A DNA stretch of 64,000 bases, from the NCBI GenBank assembly GCA_019638485.1, contig JAHBTP010000001.1:124001-188000 (forward strand). Direction: 5' to 3'. Source of the DNA: Ferruginibacter sp. (GTDB lineage Bacteria; Bacteroidota; Bacteroidia; Chitinophagales; Chitinophagaceae). A program made the translations under genes and the position numbers. Of the stretch, positions 1-7,698 are shown piece by piece. The notes under the pieces are model-generated. The model was not told where the DNA came from and ran no database searches. It worked only from the letters and a program-made list of their open reading frames with translations. Position 1 is the first letter of the stretch, and every line of letters begins with the position of its first letter.

Positions 1-2
1 TT

Positions 3-707
3 ATTCAGTTAGAGCAGATTTTTAAGAGCTATTATTTAGGCAAACAGGAACTGCCTGTTCTTAAAGGTATAAATTTAGAAATCCAGCGTAATGAATATGT
101 TGCATTAATGGGCCCAAGTGGCTCCGGGAAGTCAACATTGATGAATATTTTGGGTTGTCTTGATTCTCCAACCAGAGGAAAGTATGTATTGAATGGTAAT
201 GATGTTAGCAGGATGGATGATAATGATTTGGCCGGAATTCGGAATAAGGAAATAGGCTTTGTTTTTCAGCAATTTAATTTGTTGCCGAGGTTAACTGCAG
301 AAGAAAATGTGGCCTTGCCCTTATTATATGCGGGTGTAGGTAAAAAAGAACGAAAAGAAAGAGCTGCTGAAGTTCTGGCAAAAGTAAAATTGGAAGACAG
401 GATGCATCACAAGCCGAATGAATTAAGCGGAGGTCAATGTCAACGCGTAGCCATCGCTCGCGCCTTAGTTAATAATCCCTCTATTATTTTGGGTGATGAG
501 CCTACCGGAAATCTTGATTCAAAAACATCGTATGAGATTATGGAAATTTTGGGAGGTATTCATGCAGATGGAAATACAGTTATTATAGTTACTCATGAAG
601 ATGATATCTCAAAATATGCACATCGGGTGATAAGGTTGCGTGATGGAATAATTGAGAATGATGAGGTAAATACACATCCTACATCAACAATTACCTCTTT
701 TGTTTAA
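3..707 (+). CDS. ABC transporter ATP-binding protein, MacB/LolD type (5' partial)
   Basis: The gene enters the window already open: the frame is readable from base 3, before the first internal ATG at 108, so the true start lies upstream. The protein is the ATPase of a MacB/LolD-type exporter. It shows the Walker A motif GPSGSGKST, the Q-loop [18 protein letters not shown], a signature LSGGQCQR (Cys where most relatives have Gln), Walker [13 protein letters not shown] and the H-loop His in IVTHED. The leading region [18 protein letters not shown] is the usual A-loop segment. Members of this family work with a four-TM FtsX/MacB-like permease that expels lipoproteins, peptides or drugs from the inner membrane. 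No permease is visible downstream, so it is probably off the left edge. The next gene starts 15 bases later and may be cotranscribed. Confidence 0.93.
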   Translation: MQLEQIFKSYYLGKQELPVLKGINLEIQRNEYVALMGPSGSGKSTLMNILGCLDSPTRGKYVLNGNDVSRMDDNDLAGIRNKEIGFVFQQFNLLPRLTAEENVALPLLYAGVGKKERKERAAEVLAKVKLEDRMHHKPNELSGGQCQRVAIARALVNNPSIILGDEPTGNLDSKTSYEIMEILGGIHADGNTVIIVTHEDDISKYAHRVIRLRDGIIENDEVNTHPTSTITSFV

Positions 708-722
708 TTTAATTTTTTAAAA

Positions 723-1283
723 ATGGCATTTAGAATTTATACAAAAACAGGAGATAAGGGAAAAACAAGCTTAATTGGAGGCACAAAGGTTCCCAAAAGT
801 CATGTTCGTATCAACAGCTATGGAACAGTTGATGAGTTAAATGCGAATATTGGTATGGCGGCTGATTTGTTAACAAATGAAAAATCCATCAGCATTTTGC
901 GGGAGATACAAGATAGGTTGTTTACAATTGGTTCTGAGTTGGCAACAGATCCGCAAAAGGATGTAAAAATGAGTTTACCTAAGATTGTGGAAGAGGATAT
1001 TTTGTTGCTGGAAAAGCAAATTGATGAAATGGATGCCCAATTACCACCACTTAGGTCGTTTATTTTGCCTGGTGGGCATGTAGCAGTATCTCAACTTCAT
1101 ATTGCCAGATGTGTATGTAGAAGAGCTGAGCGGGCATGCGTAATGATGCAGGAAGAAAATGAAATAATAGACCCGTTAATAATTAAGTATATTAATAGGT
1201 TAAGTGATTATTTATTTGAACTTGCACGTTTTTCTGCATTTGAATTGAAAGCACCGGAAATCGTGTGGAAAGCAAGAATATAA
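723..1283 (+). CDS. pduO: Cob(I)yrinic acid a,c-diamide adenosyltransferase, PduO type
   Basis: At 186 residues this has the normal length for PduO/MMAB-family ATP:cob(I)alamin adenosyltransferases, which transfer the 5'-deoxyadenosyl group of ATP to cob(I)alamin to make coenzyme B12. The N-terminal ATP-binding motif YTKTGDKGKTSLIGG is present. So are VDELNANIG and the RRAERACVMM helix that carries the conserved Arg/Glu active-site residues. The C-terminal IINRLSDYLFELAR-like helix (NRLSDYLFELARF) is also typical. It begins 15 bases after the ABC ATPase and ends at a hairpin shared with the convergent tRNA gene. No other cobalamin genes are in the window, so the enzyme may serve salvage and B12-dependent enzymes encoded elsewhere. 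Confidence 0.95.
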   Translation: MAFRIYTKTGDKGKTSLIGGTKVPKSHVRINSYGTVDELNANIGMAADLLTNEKSISILREIQDRLFTIGSELATDPQKDVKMSLPKIVEEDILLLEKQIDEMDAQLPPLRSFILPGGHVAVSQLHIARCVCRRAERACVMMQEENEIIDPLIIKYINRLSDYLFELARFSAFELKAPEIVWKARI

Positions 1284-1284
1284 A

Positions 1285-1321
1285 AAAGGCCTAATTCTCT
1301 ATTGAAGAAAATTAAGCCTTT
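1285..1321. terminator. Bidirectional rho-independent terminator
   Basis: The arms AAAGGCCTAATT and AATTAAGCCTTT pair with one mismatch around a short loop. On the minus strand the hairpin is followed by a run of T, so it can end the tRNA transcript. On the plus strand it can end the adenosyltransferase transcript. Confidence 0.7.
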
Positions 1322-1322
1322 G

Positions 1323-1396
1323 TATCGAGGAGCAGACTTGAACTGCCGACCTTCGGGTTATGAATCCGATGCTCTAACCAACTGAGCTACCTCGAC
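1323..1396 (-). tRNA. tRNA-Met (anticodon CAT)
   Basis: The minus strand folds as a 74-nt cloverleaf. The acceptor stem is GTCGAGG/CCTCGAT with a G-U first pair and discriminator A. The D arm is GCTCAGTTGGTTAGAGC. The anticodon loop is TTCATAA, giving CAT. The variable loop is AGGTC and the T arm is GGCAG-TTCAAGT-CTGCT. It lacks the three G-C pairs of the anticodon stem found in initiator tRNA, so elongator Met is the best reading. A tRNA-Ile2 with lysidine-modified CAT cannot be fully excluded. The last anticodon-stem pair (31-39) is A-C. CCA is not encoded. Confidence 0.93.
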
Positions 1397-1469
1397 AAGC
1401 GGCTGCAAAAGTATGAAAATTCCGTAAATTGGAGGCAATGTTAGGTAGTATTTAATCTGAAATGGCGAT

Positions 1470-2144
1470 ATGAAGAAGTTGCTGATTTTTTGTATTACTG
1501 TGCTGCTGCTACTCGTTGCCGGCTGGTTTTTTATCCCTTCATTTAGAGGATTTCTATATTATCAATATTTTATTACTATTAAAAAGGAGGTGGTAGGTGG
1601 TCCTTGTGGACCTAATTGTGATGGGTATATGGAATATGGAGACCGGGTTTTGTCACCGGTTGATACCCTTCCCGATTTTGCAGTTAATGATACAAACAGG
1701 ATAAAACTTTTCGGAACTATTTATAAAAAGGATGGAAGGCCTGCCTCGGGAGTTATTTTGTACGTTTTTCAAGCTAATACCTCAGGTATTTATCCTTTGC
1801 GTGGAGATGAAATAGGTGCAGCAAAAATTAATGGATATTTACGAGGTTGGATAAAGACCGGAAAGGATGGAACCTATTCTTTGTTTACTAATATTCCCGG
1901 TTCGTATCCGGGTACTAAAAAGATTGCACATATTCATTGTATAATTAAAGAGGCTAACCTCAATCCTTATACGCTTCCGAATTTTGTTTTTCCGGGCGAT
2001 CCAAATCTAACTTCAGTTGAATTAAACACACCACAGGATAAAAATGGAGGATTGGTAATTCCAATAGGTGTTGATTCTACAGGAATAATGGTTTATAAGC
2101 GAGATTTATTTTTAGGTAGAGGAGTTATTAATTATCCTAAATAA
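1470..2144 (+). CDS. Intradiol ring-cleavage dioxygenase-like protein, membrane-anchored
   Basis: The 224-residue product starts with a single hydrophobic segment (residues 1-28) that looks like an uncleaved anchor or signal peptide. The body resembles the protocatechuate/catechol intradiol dioxygenase fold: a beta-sandwich stretch LFGTIYKKDGRPASGVILYVF, then SGIYPLRGDE, YLRGWIKTGKDGTYSLFTNIPGSYP and IAHIHCII. The Tyr in IYP, the Tyr in SYP and the two His of HIH match the four non-haem Fe(III) ligands of the family. Secreted or anchored members are common in Bacteroidota, and their substrates are mostly unknown. No aromatic-degradation genes adjoin it, so a catabolic role is not supported by context. 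The fold is fairly sure; the activity is inferred. Confidence 0.75.
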   Translation: MKKLLIFCITVLLLLVAGWFFIPSFRGFLYYQYFITIKKEVVGGPCGPNCDGYMEYGDRVLSPVDTLPDFAVNDTNRIKLFGTIYKKDGRPASGVILYVFQANTSGIYPLRGDEIGAAKINGYLRGWIKTGKDGTYSLFTNIPGSYPGTKKIAHIHCIIKEANLNPYTLPNFVFPGDPNLTSVELNTPQDKNGGLVIPIGVDSTGIMVYKRDLFLGRGVINYPK

Positions 2145-2299
2145 AATATCCGAAGCTATTTACGCGGTGTTTTTTTCTGCTATATAAAAGCAGTTTGAGT
2201 AATATCATGTAAATGATTCCGTTATAATTAGGTTTCATTTTTTAGTTCTACATCTAATTGCCTTCTTTCCTTAAAAGCCTTTTTGTTCATTTTGTAAGT

Positions 2300-2314
2300 C
2301 CCCCCCCCAAAAAA
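2300..2314. repeat. Homopolymer tract C9A6
   Basis: Nine C are followed directly by six A. On the minus strand this reads T6G9 and lies about 10 bases before an ATG at 2290. Long G/C runs are rare in this AT-rich window and are prone to slippage, or to assembly error. Confidence 0.9.
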
Positions 2315-2495
2315 TCCTACAGTTAAAAGTAGACTGCATTGCCAGGGAGATTTTTATTTTTTAATTTGTTTATGAGTTTTATAAATCGAATTTGAGCTTG
2401 ATTTAATTTTGGATTATTTACTAAATCATTGTGATGCTTTACTTGCCTTAATTCCATTTTATACATTTTATGGTTTTTAGATGACCACAAAACAT

Positions 2496-2519
2496 TTCGT
2501 CGCTTCAGGAAGCGGCGAA
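2496..2519. repeat. Isolated GC-rich inverted repeat
   Basis: The arms TTCGTCGCTTC and GAAGCGGCGAA are complementary apart from one G-T pair, with only AG between them. No T run follows on the plus strand, so it is not a standard terminator. It is noticeably more GC-rich than its surroundings. Confidence 0.75.
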
Positions 2520-2624
2520 CCAAGGAAGTCTATGTTTTCTTTTTTACTGAATTTGCAAGTACAAAACCAACTTTAGATTAGGTCTCAAACCTACCATTAT
2601 TACAGACTGATGTTGTGTGTGGAT

Positions 2625-3062
2625 TTAATTTATTTTTTTAAAATAGCCAACATTTTTAAAAACTGTTCCATCTGATGATGTTTCTGTAAGGTCAGTTTTC
2701 AAATCTGTATTTGTCAATGAAATTACTGTTAAAATATAAGTTGAGCCATTTGAAATATTGGTAAAAGTAATATTTGTACCGTTATAAACGTATGTGCCAC
2801 TTTCATCTGCTGTTGAATTACAATTTGCATCATTTTCGATAACCACATAAGTTCCATTCGATTTGAATTCATTATAATCCGGACAATTTGAATTGTCTTC
2901 AACTTTATTAACCGTACTGTCTAATACTCCATTTGTATAATATTCAAATTTCACTTGTCTCCATTTTCCAACAATTGTTGAACTTGAATTATTGTCTTTG
3001 CTACAACCAATAATAGTAGATACAAAAGCTAATATCAATGATAATAATAAGTATTTCTTCAT
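2625..3062 (-). CDS. Lipocalin-like secreted lipoprotein
   Basis: The start at 3062 is preferred over an upstream ATG at 3095. It places MKKYLLLSLILAFVSTIIGC as a clean lipoprotein signal with the lipobox Cys, and GGGGAAAG upstream may act as a ribosome site. The mature part begins with a Ser/Asn-rich linker. It then has IVGKWRQVKFEYY, a Cys pair (NCPDYNEF and NDANCNS), and alternating short beta strands ending ETSSDGTVFKNVGYFKKI. This is the pattern of the 'lipocalin-like' domain of Bacteroidota lipoproteins. The ligand is unknown. It lies 130 bases downstream of the M20 peptidase on the same strand but is probably a separate transcript. Confidence 0.75.
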   Translation of the reverse strand: MKKYLLLSLILAFVSTIIGCSKDNNSSSTIVGKWRQVKFEYYTNGVLDSTVNKVEDNSNCPDYNEFKSNGTYVVIENDANCNSTADESGTYVYNGTNITFTNISNGSTYILTVISLTNTDLKTDLTETSSDGTVFKNVGYFKKIN

Positions 3063-3195
3063 AATTTCATCTTTCCCCTTGTCAATTTTGACCATTAAGA
3101 ACGAACATTTTAGGTACTTTTTTAAGTGGTAGTTTCAGTCCGCACTATTTTTCTAAATATTTTATTAGGTGTAGTTTTTCATAATTTGCATAAAA

Positions 3196-4563
3196 CTATT
3201 TCAGTTCTGAAAAGTATTTGTGAAAGTATGGAATTGTTTCAATTCCCTTGTAATAGTTTTCAAGATTATATTTTTCATTTGGACTGTGTAAATTATCGCT
3301 ATCCAGTCCGAAGCCCATAAACACAATTTTTATTCCCAACTCTTTTTCAAAAAGTGCACAAATAGGGATGCTTCCGCCACCTCTTACAGGAATTGGTTCT
3401 TTGCCAAAAGTAGTTTCCATTGCTTTTGCTGCGGCTTTATAGGCTGTGCTGTTGAGTGGTGTCATGTAAGGTTCACCGCCATGGTGTACAGAAGCTTTAA
3501 CATTAACATAAGCCGGTGCTGTGCTTTCTATATGCTTAATAAGGAGGTTTGTAATTTTCTCAGAAGATTGGTTTGGAACTAATCTGGCAGAAATTTTCGC
3601 AAAAGCTTTAGATGGCAAAACTGTTTTAGAGCCTTCTCCTGTGTATCCTCCCCAAATTCCATTTAATTCGATGGTGGGGCGAATACCGGTACGCTCATTG
3701 GTTGTAAAGCCTTTTTCACCCCATAATTCTTTTACTCCTAAGTCCTCTTTATATTCTTTTTCGTTGTAAGGGGCGCGTGCCAGCATAGCCCGCTCCTCAT
3801 CAGAAGCAACAACTACATCATCATAAAAACCCGGAATAGTAATATGATTATTTTCATCATGCAATGAAGCAATCATTTTAGAGAGTATGGTAATGGGGTT
3901 GGCCACAGCTCCACCATACACGCCACTATGTAAATCGCGGTTTGGACCGGTAACTTCTACTTCAATGTAACTAAGGCCGCGCATTCCGATATCAATGCTA
4001 GGTGTGTCAAGGCTAATTAATGCACTATCGCTAATAAGGATGCAATCTGCTTTGAGTAACTCTTTGTGTCCTTTTACAAAATCGCCAAGGCTTGGTGAGC
4101 CAACTTCTTCTTCTCCTTCAATGCAGAATTTAATATTATTTTGAAGCGAATTTGTTTTAACTAAAATTTCCAGTGCTTTAACGTGCATATAAAACTGGCC
4201 TTTATCATCGCAGCTCCCACGTGCGAATATTTTTCCATCTTTAATTACCGGTTCAAATGGGCCACTATGCCATAGGTCAAGAGGCTCGGCAGGTTGAACA
4301 TCATAATGTCCGTAAACCAATACAGTAGGTTTTGACGGGTCAATTATTTTTTCACCATAAACAACAGGATGGCCTGCGGTTGGGTAAACTTCGGCTTTGT
4401 CTGCACCAGCTTCCAATAGCCTTTGTTTTACGGCTTCTGCACAGCGTATCATGTCCTCTTTATGTTCTTTTTTAGCGCTTACACTGGGAATTCTTAATAA
4501 GTCAAATAATTCGTTTAGGAAACGGTCTTTATTCTTTTCTAAATAATCTTTCCAAGATTGCAT
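3196..4563 (-). CDS. M20-family metallopeptidase (dipeptidase)
   Basis: At 455 residues this matches the ArgE/DapE/carnosinase-like branch of family M20. Zinc-binding motifs are all visible: GHYDVQP (His and Asp), RGSCDDKGQ (bridging Asp), EGEEEVGS (catalytic Glu and metal Glu), LISDS (Asp) and a C-terminal LHSPNEKY (His). The lid domain begins near IDIGMRGLSYIEVEVTG. No signal peptide is present, so it likely hydrolyses dipeptides in the cytoplasm. It is the third gene of a minus-strand run, after the LptF/G-like permease and the superoxide dismutase, with 47 bases before it. Confidence 0.93.
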   Translation of the reverse strand: MQSWKDYLEKNKDRFLNELFDLLRIPSVSAKKEHKEDMIRCAEAVKQRLLEAGADKAEVYPTAGHPVVYGEKIIDPSKPTVLVYGHYDVQPAEPLDLWHSGPFEPVIKDGKIFARGSCDDKGQFYMHVKALEILVKTNSLQNNIKFCIEGEEEVGSPSLGDFVKGHKELLKADCILISDSALISLDTPSIDIGMRGLSYIEVEVTGPNRDLHSGVYGGAVANPITILSKMIASLHDENNHITIPGFYDDVVVASDEERAMLARAPYNEKEYKEDLGVKELWGEKGFTTNERTGIRPTIELNGIWGGYTGEGSKTVLPSKAFAKISARLVPNQSSEKITNLLIKHIESTAPAYVNVKASVHHGGEPYMTPLNSTAYKAAAKAMETTFGKEPIPVRGGGSIPICALFEKELGIKIVFMGFGLDSDNLHSPNEKYNLENYYKGIETIPYFHKYFSELK

Positions 4564-4610
4564 AATTATTAAATTGAAGTGAGTGTAATTTCGTTTATAC
4601 GTCTATGTTA

Positions 4611-5369
4611 TTAAATTGCTTTTTGCCAAAGGCTATTTACAAAATCCCAGTTTACTATACTCCACCAGTTTGCAATGTAGTCAGCTCTTTTGTTTTGGTA
4701 TTTTAAATAATAGGCATGCTCCCATACGTCGAGTCCTAATAAAGGCGAACCTTTTATGGTGCTAATATCCATGAGGGGATTATCCTGATTAGGAGTACTA
4801 CCTATTTTAAGTACATTTCCCGGTGCAACATATAGCCATGCCCATCCGCTTCCAAATCTTCCTGCTGCTGCATTTGAAAATTGAAGTTTAAAGGATTCAA
4901 ATGATCCAAAGTGTTTTTCAATTTCTAAGGCCAATTCTCCTGAAGGCATGTTTCCCTGCCTCTTCGGTCTCATCATATTCCAAAACATTTCATGGTTATA
5001 ATGCCCACCAGCATTATTACGCATTTTCATGGAATATTTAGAGATTCGACCAAGAAGAGATTCTACAGAAGTGTTTGAGGCTACATTTTCGGCAGAGGCT
5101 GCTTCTTTAAGATTTTTTGAATAGGCAGCAGCATGTTTTGTGTAGTGTATTTCCATGGTTTGCGAATCAATAACATCTTCAAGGGCATGATATGGGTAGG
5201 GTAGTGGCTTTTGATCAAAACTTAAACCCTTTGGTAATGTAATAATCTTTTTTGAAGTATTGCATGATGATAAGATCTCTGCAGCAGCAGATACCGATAA
5301 GCCGGCAACCACCATACCCTTAATTCCACTACCTATAAATTTTCTTCTATTGAGATTTTGATTGTTCAT
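4611..5369 (-). CDS. Fe/Mn superoxide dismutase with twin-arginine lipoprotein signal
   Basis: The catalytic part (from about residue 50) is a complete Fe/Mn SOD. Metal ligands are His75 in IHYTKH, His126 in GGHYNHEMFW, Asp214 and His218 in LDVWEHAY, and WSIVNWD closes the fold. It converts superoxide to oxygen and hydrogen peroxide. Unlike cytoplasmic SODs it starts with a twin-arginine motif NRRKFIG (residues 7-13), a hydrophobic stretch, and a lipobox-like LSSC with Cys36. This predicts Tat export in folded, metal-loaded form and possible lipid anchoring outside the cytoplasm. It lies 15 bases after the permease gene. Whether iron or manganese is used cannot be told. Confidence 0.94.
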   Translation of the reverse strand: MNNQNLNRRKFIGSGIKGMVVAGLSVSAAAEILSSCNTSKKIITLPKGLSFDQKPLPYPYHALEDVIDSQTMEIHYTKHAAAYSKNLKEAASAENVASNTSVESLLGRISKYSMKMRNNAGGHYNHEMFWNMMRPKRQGNMPSGELALEIEKHFGSFESFKLQFSNAAAGRFGSGWAWLYVAPGNVLKIGSTPNQDNPLMDISTIKGSPLLGLDVWEHAYYLKYQNKRADYIANWWSIVNWDFVNSLWQKAI

Positions 5370-5384
5370 ACTTTTTAATTTTTA

Positions 5385-6800
5385 CTAATCACGTTTTTTC
5401 ATCACAAAATTTCTAATGGCTGTAAAGGTACGATAGTAGAATTCTTTATTAAATAATTGTGAATCGTGCATTGCTTTATAAGTAAGAAAAGCGCCTATCG
5501 GTGTAAGCACTATTACTGAAAGCCACATCCCAGCCGCAGGGGCCATAATATCTTCTCTTACAAATTTATCACCAAACATATTTAGCAAATGAAAGATGAG
5601 AAAAAATAAAATGGAAACAAGCAGCGGCATACCTAAGCCACCTTTTCGGATAATAGAACCTAATGGAGCTCCAATAAAAAATAATACCAAACAGGATAAT
5701 GACATGGCATATTTTCTGTGCCATTCTGTTTTATTTTGTTTTAATTCCTGTTGTTGTTCTTTAAGTGTGTGCTGATTAAATAGCAGCATTCCTTTCAAAG
5801 TAGATATTCTGCTGTATGTTTTCTGCCATACTACAGTTTGTAAACTATCCGGAATAGTAAATCCTAATGTCTTCTCCTTTTGAAATAGTTTCCAGTCGTC
5901 TTTTGTAAGTGCCGGATAATAAAACATTTTACTAACTTGTTTTTTCTGCGATTCCTTGAGGCTGTCTTCCAAATGTCTTATAGTACGAAGGTTTTGCTGT
6001 AATTGCCTTGCACTCAACATCTTATAGCCACTCTTAAATGCGCTGTCGCTGCTATTTTGTTGTTGCAATGACGATAAGTCAAAAAGTTTTTTATAGGTTT
6101 TAAAATTCAACCGAATATATTCTGTGGAAGAATCACCGGGATTTCCTCTTTCCTGATAACGGGTTCCATTATATAAATTGAATTCTAAAAAACGTTGGTC
6201 TTTTGAAACCCCCATCTCCCCTTTTTCAGCAACAATGGTATTGTCCTGCAAGCGATTTGTTTGCTCATAAATAAGTATTTTATGGATTGTTTTTCCATCG
6301 CGGTCCTTTTTCCCAACTTTTATGGCGTAGTTTGGGATATGGGTAAAGAACACACCTTCTTTTAAATCGAAGGCTGGTTTTTTATAAAATATATCACGGT
6401 AGAGTGTTACGAATTTTAAGTTAGCATAGGGAATAACATTATTTGCAAAGAAAAAACTTACCACACATAGAATTATTGCAATAAACATAAGTGGCCTCAT
6501 GAACCTTAGTAATGAGATACCGGAGGATTTTATAGCAACTAATTCAAATGATTCGCCCAAATTGCCAAAAGTCATAATGGAGGAAATGAGCAAGGCAATG
6601 GGAAAAGCTAATGCAACTAATGAAGCACTTGCATACCAAAGGAAATGAGCTACGACCCAAAAATCTAAACCCTTACCAACCAAATCATCAATATATTTCC
6701 ACAAAATTTGCATTATTAACACAAAGCAAGTGATGAAAAAGGTGGCTATGAAGGGGCCAACAAATGCTTTAATAATAAGTTTATCCAGCTTTTTTATCAT
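5385..6800 (-). CDS. LptF/LptG-family lipopolysaccharide export permease
   Basis: This 471-residue inner-membrane protein has the YjgP/YjgQ layout. Three N-terminal membrane helices come first (from LIIKAFVGPFIATFFITCF to about residue 120). A large periplasmic jellyroll domain follows, with the Bacteroidota insertion rich in Gln/Lys. Three C-terminal helices (SLSCLVLFFIGAPLGSIIRKGG onward) complete it. LptF and LptG form the transmembrane half of the LptB2FG transporter that extracts LPS and passes it to LptC-A-D. One permease alone cannot be assigned to F or G. It heads the minus-strand run permease, SOD, M20 peptidase. The 260 bases upstream of it (6801-7060) hold a small hairpin at 7013-7035 and nothing else I recognise. 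Confidence 0.92.
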   Translation of the reverse strand: MIKKLDKLIIKAFVGPFIATFFITCFVLIMQILWKYIDDLVGKGLDFWVVAHFLWYASASLVALAFPIALLISSIMTFGNLGESFELVAIKSSGISLLRFMRPLMFIAIILCVVSFFFANNVIPYANLKFVTLYRDIFYKKPAFDLKEGVFFTHIPNYAIKVGKKDRDGKTIHKILIYEQTNRLQDNTIVAEKGEMGVSKDQRFLEFNLYNGTRYQERGNPGDSSTEYIRLNFKTYKKLFDLSSLQQQNSSDSAFKSGYKMLSARQLQQNLRTIRHLEDSLKESQKKQVSKMFYYPALTKDDWKLFQKEKTLGFTIPDSLQTVVWQKTYSRISTLKGMLLFNQHTLKEQQQELKQNKTEWHRKYAMSLSCLVLFFIGAPLGSIIRKGGLGMPLLVSILFFLIFHLLNMFGDKFVREDIMAPAAGMWLSVIVLTPIGAFLTYKAMHDSQLFNKEFYYRTFTAIRNFVMKKRD

Positions 6801-7060
6801 ATTTCCTAAAACCTGTTTGAAAAACTGTTTTCAAATTCCTGGGAGGTTTGCAAATTTATCCTTTAAAGATAAGGAACTTCAATTCTGTGGTGAGCAGAAA
6901 AAAACTTATTAATGATTTAACTTATCAAAATAAAAAAGGGCAGAAGAGTAGGTGCCTCATTTTTTAAGTATTCAAACGCTGTGCTGCAAGAAAGGAAGTT
7001 TGGAGTGATATTAATTCATTACAGCGTGATGAATTGGAGGTAAAATAAGTGGGCTTTTGC

Positions 7061-7441
7061 TTAGCTGCCTATTCTGTGGAATAGGTCTTTAACCTGATAT
7101 TCCCAAAGTTGGCTTTGGTCTTTAATGTCCTTTTTATCAGCAAAATCACTAATCACCAAAATAGTTTGATTGGTAACTTCAGAGCGGTCAATTCTGAATT
7201 CGAAGTATTCATCTTTGGGTTGCGAATGCCAGTGAAACCTGATGAGCTTATTTTCTTCTGCTTCAATTACATCAGCTTTTTCCTCTGTTCCGTCCCAGGA
7301 AAAAATAAATACACCGTCTCGCTCATCAACTCCATCAGCAAACCATTCCTGTAAGCCGGATGGAGAACTTAAAAATTCATATAAGATACCGGGAGAGCAC
7401 CTTACAGGATATTCTAATGTATATAGTACTTTCTTACTCAT
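7061..7441 (-). CDS. START-like (AHSA1-type) domain protein
   Basis: The 126-residue protein is a single SRPBCC/START-like domain. It opens with a beta strand (KVLYTLEYPVRCSPGILYEFLSS split by a helix), then SGLQEWFADGVDERDGVFIFSWDG, EEKADVIEAEENKLIRFHWH and a long C-terminal helix. This is the Bacteroidota 'START-like' family related to the Hsp90 activator Aha1 C-domain. Such domains bind small hydrophobic ligands, but no ligand or partner is known for this group. It lies upstream of the LPS permease gene on the same strand, separated by about 260 bases. Confidence 0.85.
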   Translation of the reverse strand: MSKKVLYTLEYPVRCSPGILYEFLSSPSGLQEWFADGVDERDGVFIFSWDGTEEKADVIEAEENKLIRFHWHSQPKDEYFEFRIDRSEVTNQTILVISDFADKKDIKDQSQLWEYQVKDLFHRIGS

Positions 7442-7471
7442 TTTTCTTTCTTATTATTCTTTGTATCGTTG

Positions 7472-7502
7472 CAAGTATAGACAATAATTTCACGCAAAAA
7501 AA
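7472..7502 (-). promoter_or_regulatory. Putative promoter of the START-like gene
   Basis: On the minus strand TATACTTG (7479-7472) differs by one base from the Bacteroidota -7 box TAnnTTTG. A T-rich element (7502-7499) lies 19 bases upstream at the -33 position. It is 31 bases from the start codon. Confidence 0.45.
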
Positions 7503-7698
7503 AAATTCAGGCTCTTTTTTCGGTGGTGCACTACCCTAATAACAACCATAATTATTACAATATCCACATACGTGGAAACATTTTTTGATTCTTACATATA
7601 ATAAAAGCCCTACTTTACGTTAATATTAAAAAATTAACAATCCCTAAACAGGATTATTTATTTGATACCCTTTCTAAACCTAAAACCATTGCACACTT

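Larger units (their letters stand above)
2145..2624. other. 480-bp gene-poor intergenic stretch
   Basis: I see no convincing gene here. It contains a C9 run (G9 on the minus strand) next to A6, and a 24-bp hairpin. A very short minus-strand frame (2228-2290) encodes a charged 20-residue peptide beginning MNKKAFKERRQLDVELK. A 66-codon minus-strand frame at 2323-2523 has no recognisable family and unconvincing composition. The region could be the decayed remains of an accessory insertion. Confidence 0.5.

Noticed and set aside
2177..2193. CTGCT/AGCAG hairpin as a terminator for the dioxygenase-like gene
   Set aside because: It has only five base pairs and three following T, which is too weak to call.
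2323..2523. 66-codon minus-strand frame
   Set aside because: It has no family resemblance or clear ribosome site, and it crosses the hairpin at 2496-2519. It is kept only as a remark in the gap entry.
7013..7035. Hairpin AATTCATTAC/GTGATGAATT as a terminator or small RNA
   Set aside because: It has a short AT-rich stem, only three loop bases and no T run. I saw no promoter that would make it an RNA gene.
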